Shown here: positions 35,264 to 43,707 of the stretch, piece after piece
Position numbering within the stretch: the first letter of the stretch is position 1
Layout: every line of letters begins with the position of its first letter
From: Candidatus Freyarchaeota archaeon
Lineage (GTDB): Archaea; Asgardarchaeota; Jordiarchaeia; Jordiarchaeales; Jordiarchaeaceae
NCBI GenBank assembly: GCA_030587365.1
Contig: JAUQZE010000027.1
Span: 186,001 to 250,000 of the forward strand
Reading direction: 5' to 3'
Length of the DNA: 64,000 bases
The notes under the pieces: generated by a model
Databases searched by the model: none
What the model was told of the DNA's origin: nothing
What the model saw: the letters and a program-made list of their open reading frames with translations, nothing else
Made by a program: the position numbers and the translations under genes

Positions 35264-35599
35264 CGTTTTCATCCTCCAGTTTTACATTCTTTGTTTCTAA
35301 TTTTGGTATTTAAACACCCCTTTGACAGTAGAAGTGTTGTGGAGTTATGAAGCCGCAATAATATGTTTTAGAGCTTCTTTGATGAAAAAGGAATTGAAGA
35401 TAATGGTTAGTCGCAATAGTATCCCCACGTGAAATCCCTTATTTTTCAAACATTGTTGATAATAAAAAATTGAGTTAAACTAGTTTCCTTTTATGAGTCT
35501 AAATACGTGATAGCGAGGATGATTCCCGGCATCACTGTTACTACAGCTACTATGGTTATTATGGTGATGGGTTAGAGGTATCAGAGTATTCTTAATATA

Positions 35600-35929
35600 A
35601 TATAAGAGAATCCCCAACAATACTTTGAAGAAATGCGAAAAGAATACGACGAAAGAAGAAAAACCACAGTAAAGCTCCTAAACCAAATAGACGGAGTAAC
35701 ATGCAAAACACCCAAAGGAGCATTCTACGCGTTCCCAAACGTATCAGAGTACACCACAAACAGCGCACAACTCACAGAAAAACTACTCCAAAATAAGGGA
35801 GTATCACTAACACCAGGAAGCGTATTCGGAGCCAACGGAGAAGGACACCTCAGAATAAGCTACGCAACATCCATGCAAGACATACTGGAAGGCGTAAAAA
35901 GATTAGAGGAATACCTGCACTCACTCTAA
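35600..35929 (+). pseudogene. C-terminal fragment of a class I/II aminotransferase
   Basis: The frame reads NPQQYFEEMRKEYDERRKTT, then GVTCKTPKGAFYAFPNVSEY, LTPGSVFGANGEGHLRISYA, the last ~105 residues of a PLP-dependent aspartate-type aminotransferase, including the Arg of RISYA that binds the substrate carboxylate. Homology starts before the first ATG (35633) and ends abruptly at a TAA near 35597, so about 280 N-terminal residues including the PLP lysine are missing. It marks a rearrangement breakpoint beside the VirB4/HerA-type gene. Confidence 0.8.
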
Positions 35930-36342
35930 TAATCCAGATTTTACAATTATAAATAAGTGGGAAAAGTATAACCTAAAAAACTGGTAATTCTACGTGATTA
36001 CAATAGCTATTCATCCTCCAAAGAACTGGGAACCCTAGGTACCCAATTAAGTTAGAAGTAATTCTTCCTATTATCGCTGAGACCTAGGTAGAGTAGTACA
36101 GTTCCTAAGAATCCACCTATACCAGATCATTAACCAATGTCTAGCGGTAACATAATTATAGCCGGCGTTCTCACACAAATTTAAAATTTACCCTGTTAAA
36201 AACATAATTTAAAGAAAACCTTGTATAAGGTAATAGCAAACCTTGAACTAATAATGAGGAGAAACGAAGGCATAACTGAAGTCTCCAAATACTATTCTCG
36301 AATTCATTATGCCCCCCCATAATGGCTTGAATGGACAAATGT
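35930..36342. other. Non-coding stretch, no gene seen
   Basis: 413 nt between the aminotransferase fragment and the end of the helicase gene. No repeat, RNA gene or open frame of note. Confidence 0.4.
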
Positions 36343-39300
36343 TCAGGAATTGTCAGAGAGTTTTTGCACGATTTCTTTCAAGATTCTGGCAGACAGCTCT
36401 TCCTTTCCTGGAAACTGCTTTTTGAAATCGCTTTCTTGGATTTTTGTGAATTCTGAAAGATTAACTGGTCGTAATTTTTCCACAAGATAAAGCGTTGAAC
36501 TTCTGCCGAGCCCGGGTATTTGAAACTCTATCAACTTCGCGGCAATCTTATTATCAGTTCCTTCTGATACAAAAGCGGTCAATTCCTCAATCCTAGACAC
36601 CAAATTTTGAGGACAGCCAATTTCTTTAGATACCCTTTTTACAAATTGAAGCACCCAAAGCGCGTTTTTTGGCATTATTTCCTCCAAAAGTCCATGATCC
36701 GAAGCATGAAGACCAAACTCCTTGATTATTTCGTCAACTGAATAGCCCTTGATCCATCTATACAAAACCGCTGCCAATAAAATTGACTGATTATCAGAAA
36801 GCATTTCAAAAGTATTAAGCCGATGTCTTAAGCTTGCGGATTCTGCCCTCAATTTACGGGGTCTCTCAAACGGGCTAACCCGCATTTCATAGGTTAATCC
36901 AACAGCGTTTAGAACACAATAATCAATATCTGATTCTTGCATTGCTGGCAAATTAGTTTTTATGCTTCGAATGCAGTCTATGACCTTTTTAGCGCTTATA
37001 GGAGATAGTAGAGATAAGTTTACTAAGTGACCTAACTGAGTGAGTTCATAGCCTCTTTGTCCTACCTTAAGAAAGCCCATATCAACAAGCTCTTCTAATT
37101 CACTGGAAATCAAACTAGAAAAGTTTTTATCAACATCTTCTATAATGGATAATTCGCAAAGGATTTCCCATAGCCAAGTTTTTTTAAGAATAAAAAGTAT
37201 TTTTTCAAGATCGCCCCCAGAAGTATAGACAACTTGCAAGAGGTTTGAAAGAAATCGCCCTCTGCTGTGAGTTAGATCTATTGATATTATGGGTAGTTGT
37301 TCATAATAATCATGCTGTGAAGGTTTAACAAGTCGTGATACAACGTACAAATCAGCGCCCTCACCTAATGATCTGCTTCTCCTATACCGCATATCAAAAA
37401 ATTCCTTTGCCTCGTAAAGATTATCCACAAAGAAAATTGATTCCCCCCTTTCTGTAAATCCAGCTCTCCCAGCGCGCCCAATGGTATTGTGATAAGACGA
37501 AAAAAGCGTACTCTCATATCGAGATAACACATATGCATCAAATGGTCTATACTTTTCTAAATTTGCTTTTAACTTTCCCACTGTCTTAGTTAAAACCAAT
37601 CGTTTCAAAATTACTGCATCTACTGGAAAATTAACACCTGCCTCCAAAGTTGAGGTTGAAACAATTACGAGCGGGATTCTATTTTTTATCATTTCTTCAA
37701 TAATTTGCCTGAGACTCTTAGGTAAACCTGCGTGGTGAAAGACTACCCTCCTTGTAAGCAACCTCAAAATAGACTCTGTAGATTTTGGTAAAACAAGTTC
37801 AGATGATTCAAGTTTATGGATATATTGATACAATTGATCCCTATTTTCCTCCATTTTATCACGAAGGGAAATGTCTGGCACTAGCGGAGATGTGACAAAA
37901 ATTGTAATTCTCTTTGCAATTTGTTCAGCTAATTGTTCTACTTTGCGGCGACTTTCAGCCGTAACAAGTACGACTTTGCCTTGGCGAAGTAATTCAATTG
38001 TCTTATCTATGACGAAATCTTCGACTTTGCGTCGCTCTGAAACGTGATGTTCCAAGTTTTGGAGAACTTGAGCAATAGTATTATCATCCGCTTCTTGCGG
38101 TATTTCAACTTCCCTATGCCCAAATGCAATTTTTTCGAGTAACCTAGTTCTTCGCCACTCTTTACCCCTCAAATACTCCGTCTTAGCCCATTGTGCAAAA
38201 CGCCTGCCCTGATCTTCGGGCATGACAGCGGAAATTAGTAATCTCTGGCAATGGAAATGAGGATTCATTTGCGACAGCAAGAAATCGAGAGTAACTCCCC
38301 TGCTGAAGTCCGAGATGTTGTGGCATTCGTCAACCACAAACATGTTGATATTTTCAGGCAAGATTACATTTTCTCGAAGTAGCCCTTCAATTTTTTCATA
38401 AGTGCCAACTAGGGTTTTGCAAACCGCTAGCTCCTCTTTTCCAACTTCATCTTCCATTGTCAACACTCTTACATTATCTGGCATCCCACGATACGCGAAG
38501 TTCACTATTATTTCTGATATTTGATGCGCTAGAGCCCTTGTTGGAACCGTATACACAGACACACCTTGCTCTTTCTTCTTCACAGCAATCATCATAGCGC
38601 CTACTAACGATTTGCCAGTTCCCGTCTCAGCAGCGAGAAGAATATCCCTCTTTTGAAGAGCTGCTTTGATAGGTTCTATTTGTGTTGGCCACAATATCGG
38701 GTGGTTTTGCTTAATAAAATCTAGAGCGATTTCACATATCTCAGGATAAGTGTGAAATACCGTATGTATTGAAAGAGAATCCACGCTTTTTATCATCACT
38801 CTTGTAAAAAGTTTTGATAGAAAGTACAACCATGCAGGTATTTCACGCTGTTCCAAAAAATCATCAAAGGATTTGAGATGTTTTAGCAATATAGGAAGGT
38901 CTGTTTGAATATTTTCTGCAGGATCCTTGCCAAGGATCCATCCAGAACACTGATTCGTGAAGATAATAATATCTGCGAGAGTTTTCATCTCATCCATGTT
39001 TCTGGGATGAATATACTCTCGATAATTCAATTGATCAGAAATAATTAATTTTCCAAGGATTTCATTAATAGAGGAAGACACATCATAAGACTTTTGGAAT
39101 TGCTCTTCACAAAAAGAAAAAGTCATCTCAAAGACTCGTTTGGAAAGAGGAGGGGCAAAAATCTCTTCAAAAGGTGCGAGAGAAATGTCGCTTAATTTGG
39201 GGATTTCCCGTAGGATATCTTTAAAACGATACTCAGTTGCAAGCTGGTAACACATAGATGAGCAGAATCTTCCAACTGCGCCAAGTCTTTCAGGAAGTAA

Positions 39301-39429
39301 ACCCTTTCTTATGGATTTCTCCATAAATGAGGCAGTCGTACTGTATTGATCCTCGCTAGGTTCTTTAGAGACGAGAAGCTCGGCGAGACGGAAAAAGCCA
39401 AGAGGCTCAGTCTCAACTTTCATTTTCAT
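36343..39429 (-). CDS. hamB: HamB-like superfamily 2 helicase (Hachiman defence)
   Basis: 1028 residues. Helicase motifs are complete: Q/I region WPTQIEPIKAALQKRD, Walker A AAETGTGKSLVG (~265-275), DEAH-type box VVDECHNISDF (~365), motif III SAVMPED, and the C-terminal HHAGLPKSLRQ, STSTLEAGVNFP and GRAGRAGF, typical of the Ski2-like branch. A ~240-residue N-terminal helical domain and ~280-residue C-terminal region flank the core. The start overlaps the end of the upstream nuclease-like gene by 17 nt. A DUF1837-type gene followed by such a helicase is the Hachiman arrangement, in which HamB guards DNA and licenses HamA. GGAGG precedes the ATG. Confidence 0.8.
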   Translation of the reverse strand: MKMKVETEPLGFFRLAELLVSKEPSEDQYSTTASFMEKSIRKGLLPERLGAVGRFCSSMCYQLATEYRFKDILREIPKLSDISLAPFEEIFAPPLSKRVFEMTFSFCEEQFQKSYDVSSSINEILGKLIISDQLNYREYIHPRNMDEMKTLADIIIFTNQCSGWILGKDPAENIQTDLPILLKHLKSFDDFLEQREIPAWLYFLSKLFTRVMIKSVDSLSIHTVFHTYPEICEIALDFIKQNHPILWPTQIEPIKAALQKRDILLAAETGTGKSLVGAMMIAVKKKEQGVSVYTVPTRALAHQISEIIVNFAYRGMPDNVRVLTMEDEVGKEELAVCKTLVGTYEKIEGLLRENVILPENINMFVVDECHNISDFSRGVTLDFLLSQMNPHFHCQRLLISAVMPEDQGRRFAQWAKTEYLRGKEWRRTRLLEKIAFGHREVEIPQEADDNTIAQVLQNLEHHVSERRKVEDFVIDKTIELLRQGKVVLVTAESRRKVEQLAEQIAKRITIFVTSPLVPDISLRDKMEENRDQLYQYIHKLESSELVLPKSTESILRLLTRRVVFHHAGLPKSLRQIIEEMIKNRIPLVIVSTSTLEAGVNFPVDAVILKRLVLTKTVGKLKANLEKYRPFDAYVLSRYESTLFSSYHNTIGRAGRAGFTERGESIFFVDNLYEAKEFFDMRYRRSRSLGEGADLYVVSRLVKPSQHDYYEQLPIISIDLTHSRGRFLSNLLQVVYTSGGDLEKILFILKKTWLWEILCELSIIEDVDKNFSSLISSELEELVDMGFLKVGQRGYELTQLGHLVNLSLLSPISAKKVIDCIRSIKTNLPAMQESDIDYCVLNAVGLTYEMRVSPFERPRKLRAESASLRHRLNTFEMLSDNQSILLAAVLYRWIKGYSVDEIIKEFGLHASDHGLLEEIMPKNALWVLQFVKRVSKEIGCPQNLVSRIEELTAFVSEGTDNKIAAKLIEFQIPGLGRSSTLYLVEKLRPVNLSEFTKIQESDFKKQFPGKEELSARILKEIVQKLSDNS

Positions 39430-40234
39430 CTACTAACCTCCGTAGGAAGTCGTGGTTAGCAAGATCTACAAAGGCCAACGCGGCTCGTGATCGAGTTGAT
39501 ATAATTGTATCCGGTGGATTTTGTACCAATAATTGGACATTTAGTGGCAAAGAAATAATAATCGAGGCAGAGTTCACCCCAGGCATCGATTCAAACAGAT
39601 TGAAAAGACTAGACAATTCTTGGAGAGAAATCGGTTTTCGTAAATTATATTCCGCGATCCATTTGATTGCTTTTCCTAGCTTAATTTCGTTTTCTTGATA
39701 GTTTTCCATTCCTTCCAACGCTTCTTTAGCTCTTGCTCGTACATAATCCTCGTAATTCTTAGAAGTTTCTCCGCAGAATTTACTATCAATGAACACTAGG
39801 TTCAGGTTTCCATTTCTGTTCCAAATACCGATAAAGTCCATCCCCTCTTGATTTGAGTGCCCTGTTCTTCTCCAATTGTGATGTATTATTTGAAAATTGC
39901 AAAAACACTGTTCGATAATAATTTCAGTAATAATTTCGCCGATCAGGCCTACGCGATCAGTCTTATAAAGATCATCAAGGAGTGCTATTTCTAGTAATTC
40001 GAAGTTAGGAAGAAAAATATTTCTAAATGATGATAGCGGTTGTTCTCTTTGTTCTCGCAACATACGAATAACTCGAGCTTGATTTAGTCTAGATCTCAGT
40101 TCCTGTTCACATTGGTCTGGGATATCTAATCGACACGGTTCTATAATAATGTGAACGCCTTCCTTGTAATCGTCGTCATATAGAATACTAAAAGCTAAAC
40201 GAAACATTCCGCCATTCTGAAAAAGGCTGGACAA
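39413..40234 (-). CDS. hamA: HamA-like effector nuclease (DUF1837 type, Hachiman)
   Basis: About 273 residues. A PD-(D/E)XK-like core is visible: the helix GLIGEIITEIIIEQ with a Glu, then EGMDFIGIWNRNGNLNLVF and the strand ending in IDSKFCGET, giving D...DSK. The family in the Hachiman system is a DNA nuclease released when its helicase partner detects aberrant DNA. TTG 40234 is chosen because GGGGAGG is 8 nt upstream; the frame is open ten codons further up. Translationally coupled to the helicase. The Hachiman assignment rests on gene order, sizes and this motif, not on a database match. Confidence 0.7.
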   Translation of the reverse strand: MSSLFQNGGMFRLAFSILYDDDYKEGVHIIIEPCRLDIPDQCEQELRSRLNQARVIRMLREQREQPLSSFRNIFLPNFELLEIALLDDLYKTDRVGLIGEIITEIIIEQCFCNFQIIHHNWRRTGHSNQEGMDFIGIWNRNGNLNLVFIDSKFCGETSKNYEDYVRARAKEALEGMENYQENEIKLGKAIKWIAEYNLRKPISLQELSSLFNLFESMPGVNSASIIISLPLNVQLLVQNPPDTIISTRSRAALAFVDLANHDFLRRLVDENES

Positions 40235-40494
40235 TTGTCGAACCTCCCCGGCCTTTTTTAACAAGATATATTTATGACTATTTAATATTCAAGTTTTGCG
40301 GTATTTAAAGTCAAACAAAACTAAAAATTTACAAGTAATGCATCCCCAATAGATATAGGAATATTTGAGATATGTCGAATTAACAAATATTACAAGCCCT
40401 AAAAGATAAAACCTAATAATATGCTCATTAAAATGAAAAGATGGAAAAGGATATTCTAATTTAATTTCTTATATCAGGACCAATCCAGCCATAT

Positions 40495-40737
40495 TTATCG
40501 CGCCCAATCTTTGCATATCAAAGATGCTTGTTCAAGCACAGTTTCGGTCGCCTTCTTTTGTTTATTAAGTATTGAAGCGAAAACATTCAAAATAGTGGCT
40601 CAATCTATTGTATAATTGTCGTATATTTCTTTAAATAGTTGTATCCAATCAAATATTTCCATATCTCATCTACACCGTTCAGTGCTATATTGATAGCACA
40701 CAAACTCCGTTTTATATTGGTATTTGCATATTGCCAT
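40495..40737 (-). pseudogene. Small Cys-rich/helical gene interrupted by two in-frame TGA codons
   Basis: From ATG 40737, preceded by AAAGGGG, one frame of 81 codons runs to TAA with two TGA codons inside. With Trp at those positions it reads ICKYQYKTEFVCYQYSTERC, RWDMEIFDWIQLFKEIYDNY, TIDWATILNVFASILNKQ, a coherent protein-like sequence with three spaced Cys and amphipathic helices. Several genes in the window end at TGA, so the code is standard and this looks like decay by TGG to TGA changes. It lies 260 nt upstream of hamA on the same strand. Confidence 0.45.
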
Positions 40738-40918
40738 CATAATCCCCTTTAACTGCTTTTGCGTTACTGCTATTGTTAGAAATTGTTCAGGCGTTTATAG
40801 TTTTATGTTTGAAAATGATTTTGGTTACAGGTTGATTCTAGTAAAAGGATGAGAAGATGTAAAACTAATTTTAAACTTTTGTCTCAAAAATAATGATAGT
40901 AGATGATATCGTTAATTA

Positions 40919-42211
40919 TTATTGTATTAAATCAGAGTTCTTAATAATGATTTGTTCGGCTATGAATCTCATTAGTGGAATTTCTTTAAGTAACTCTTTA
41001 TCATGAACAAATGGTATGTACCTAGGCTTAACGGTTTCCTTGCCATGGACCACGGAATTTCTAGTTTTATAAATTCTTCTAGAAAGTTCTTTATATATAT
41101 TATCAACATTCTGTTCTTCAAAATTTATTTGATCACCCTCCGAAAAGGAAACTTGATTTGACTGGTAATATTCCAATAATGTCGCATCAAATTTAGACAA
41201 CTCTATCTTAATACTTTCTAAATCCACATATTTTTTCAACGTTAAGTATAACGCCTCTTGTTCGTTATAGGTGATATTATCTTCCTTAAACTTTAATTTT
41301 TTCTCTATCAAGCTCACTAAATCCTTTAAATCTTTTTTTCTTTTATAGGAAAAATCAGGACTTGTGATTTTATCCTTAACCAAGTTTAATAATTCTTCAT
41401 TATATACCGCTTCAAAAAAATGCTCTGCTACATGATAGAAGGAAATATATTGTGAAATTGGACTATCTGTGGAAATTGCCATTTTATAATAATATACCAA
41501 ATCAGAAGTATATATACGTCTTGGAGGTTCTAAATCTTCTATTCTAGTTCTTCTTAATCGAGAAATTCTCTCGGAGCGTACAAAGTCATCTAAAAATCTC
41601 ACTTCAATTATGGATATGTTCAAATTATAGCCTATATGAAACGTAAAAGCATTTACCAGTTTGGTTAAATGATTTATATCTAATGATTTTTGGGATCTTA
41701 TTTTTACAGTTAACAGACGGGGCATTAAATCTTTCATAAAATCCAAAAAGTTAGAAGGCACTTCGTCTCCTCTTGCAGCTCTTTCAATACGATTTCTTAA
41801 AATGATAGGGGAGGGAAATACGAGGCTTAACATATCTGTCCTTTTTAAATTTTTAAGAATGAATAAAAAATACTCATCTGAACATTTTGAAATTTCATAA
41901 ACTAATCCATTGTCAGAATCCTCTTTGATAAGAGGTACATTACCTAACATATACTGCAGAGGAAGACGGTGAGTCGTTTCATACTTGATTAAAATTTCAT
42001 AAGAATATTCATCATAAATAGAGGTTTCTCCCTCAATCCTTTTTTTGCTTAAATTTTTAAAAATATTCTCTATAAATCCATTTTCTACTTCCCAGCTTTT
42101 CGGAAAATTATATTTTTCCAGTTTTATGATTAGTTTATTTTCTATCTCACTTATAGTTAATGGCAATAACTCTTTAATTATCTGTTTAAATTCCTCAGCA
42201 CCTCTTTGCAT
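40919..42211 (-). CDS. HEPN-type protein, probable RNase effector
   Basis: 430 residues, highly AT-rich. The C-terminus carries RNSVVH (near residue 390), the R-x4-H motif of HEPN ribonucleases, within the typical helix ending YKELSRRIYKT and followed by GKETVKPR. The ~300 residues before it are mixed alpha/beta then helical, with a histidine-containing YISFYHVAEHFFEA helix. Large HEPN proteins of this kind act as abortive-infection effectors. No antitoxin gene is adjacent; it lies 180 nt upstream of the split small gene and near hamAB. No good ribosome site supports the ATG, so the start may be off by some codons. Confidence 0.65.
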   Translation of the reverse strand: MQRGAEEFKQIIKELLPLTISEIENKLIIKLEKYNFPKSWEVENGFIENIFKNLSKKRIEGETSIYDEYSYEILIKYETTHRLPLQYMLGNVPLIKEDSDNGLVYEISKCSDEYFLFILKNLKRTDMLSLVFPSPIILRNRIERAARGDEVPSNFLDFMKDLMPRLLTVKIRSQKSLDINHLTKLVNAFTFHIGYNLNISIIEVRFLDDFVRSERISRLRRTRIEDLEPPRRIYTSDLVYYYKMAISTDSPISQYISFYHVAEHFFEAVYNEELLNLVKDKITSPDFSYKRKKDLKDLVSLIEKKLKFKEDNITYNEQEALYLTLKKYVDLESIKIELSKFDATLLEYYQSNQVSFSEGDQINFEEQNVDNIYKELSRRIYKTRNSVVHGKETVKPRYIPFVHDKELLKEIPLMRFIAEQIIIKNSDLIQ

Positions 42212-42577
42212 CGGTCAGATTGCTGTTCAATATCTCTTTATTATCAATCATGCTTCCTACCCCTTACCGTCAAAGACTTTTAATCTTTATTATGTATTTC
42301 ATAACTATATACATATAAATTTCTATTGGCTTTAAATTTTGATCTTGCCTCTCCGTCTGTCCCCCGAATCATAAATATATTCAATAGTCTTTTCAGACTC
42401 AAACCAGTACTCAATGGAATCTATTCAATCAAACCTCAACATTTCATAAAACTATAAAATGACTAAAAAGTTCAAATAATTAAAACAATGAGAACACCAA
42501 AAAGCAAATATAAGAAACGAATGATATTTATGAAGAATCATAACGAAACAAACTAAAAAACCAACGAGGGAGAAATA
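42212..42577. other. Divergent intergenic region
   Basis: 366 nt between the HEPN gene and the EVE gene, which are divergently transcribed, so it should hold both promoters. AT-rich boxes abound and none is distinctive. Confidence 0.4.
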
Positions 42578-42997
42578 ATGAATTACTGGCTGTGTATAAC
42601 AAACGCGGAAAATTGGGAAGTAGTTAAAAACAAGAAAGTTTGGGGAGTAACCGATCGCCACAAAAACAAAATAAGCCAAGTAAAACCCGGCGATATTCTA
42701 ATCTTCTACATAACAAAAAGCTATAAGGTTGGGGGAATAATGAAGGCTGACTCTGAGCCCTATATGGGCACAGAGAAAATATTCAGCCCCACAGGATTCG
42801 CAGCTAAGGAAATATTCCCAAACAGAGTGAAACTCAAATCGCAAATAATAGTAGACAAGCCAATCAATTTTAAAGAATTAGTACCCAAGCTAAAGTTCAT
42901 AAAAAATAAGAAAGTTTGGGCAGGAAGCTTACAGGGTAAAACAATGCGCCTAATCCCTAAAGAGGACTACGAAACAATATGGACTGTTCTAGCTTAA
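42578..42997 (+). CDS. EVE-domain protein (modified-base reader)
   Basis: 139 residues, a single EVE/PUA-like domain: it begins YWLCITNAENWEVVKNKKVW then GVTDRHKNKISQVKPGDILI, FYITKS, and ends RLIPKEDYETIW. The aromatic residues of these segments line the base-binding pocket in the family. EVE domains recognise modified cytosines or other altered bases in DNA or RNA and are common in restriction and defence loci. A GAGGG site precedes the ATG. The EVE gene stands between the HEPN gene and the methylase operon, on the strand of the latter. Confidence 0.88.
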   Translation: MNYWLCITNAENWEVVKNKKVWGVTDRHKNKISQVKPGDILIFYITKSYKVGGIMKADSEPYMGTEKIFSPTGFAAKEIFPNRVKLKSQIIVDKPINFKELVPKLKFIKNKKVWAGSLQGKTMRLIPKEDYETIWTVLA

Positions 42998-43113
42998 TTT
43001 TGGGAATTCAATTCTTTCTTGCTTTGAAAAATTACCAGATGAAAAAAGGCTAGACCCTAAAAAACATTAACAAAATAAAAACGATTCAAAATAATGAAAG
43101 AAATCAAAAACCA

Positions 43114-43440
43114 TCAATGTATTAAAATGATTGAATCCCCTGGTCTCCTTCTGACTCTTAAAAGCCGGACAATCACATCGTTCTTGAAGATGGGATACAT
43201 ATCAATGAACCTGTTAACCTTCTCGGAGGAAATAACGTCCGGCTTCCACCAGTAACTAATCTCCTTAAGACGCAACAAACACCAATCTCCTCCAAAACTT
43301 TTACAATAGTGTCGATGTCTTAAAACAAATACTTTGCAAAATAGCTCTTATCTTTATACGTCCTTTCTGTCTTTAGCCTCAGCCTTCTTCTGGGCGTTGT
43401 CCTCCCTTTGTGTCAAAAATATGTCAAGTTCAGAGTTCAT
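43114..43440 (-). pseudogene. Probable decayed small gene
   Basis: From ATG 43440 a 28-codon frame reads MNSELDIFLTQREDNAQKKA and more charged residues, then a stop. A second open stretch of 78 codons (43114-43347) reads protein-like, FGGDWCLLRLKEISYWWKPD, VISSEKVNRFIDMYPIFKND. It has no start of its own. Together they look like one gene broken by stops or a frameshift. No family recognised. Confidence 0.35.
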
Positions 43441-43707
43441 ATTACTTTCATTAGTTACCTAAAATATAAACATTCAAAAACGATAGAAATTTATACTAAT
43501 TTTATCTTAGATATATAATAAAAATTCGGTTCTCTTCGATTTTCACATTTAGAGGTGGTAGGGAGAAAAGTGAGCATATACCACCAAATTTGCCGATAAA
43601 ACCAAGTCTATTTTGAGAACAGAATCGAAAAAATAAAGAATGTGTACTAAAATATATTTACAGAATTCAAGTAGCACGAAACTAAATATGTCTCGTCGTG
43701 AGTTGAT

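Noticed and set aside
14316-40737. Reassignment of TGA to Trp
   Set aside because: Three decayed frames have TGA where Trp is expected, but intact genes (for example the GTPase fusion and the ParA-like gene) use TGA as their stop, so the code is standard.
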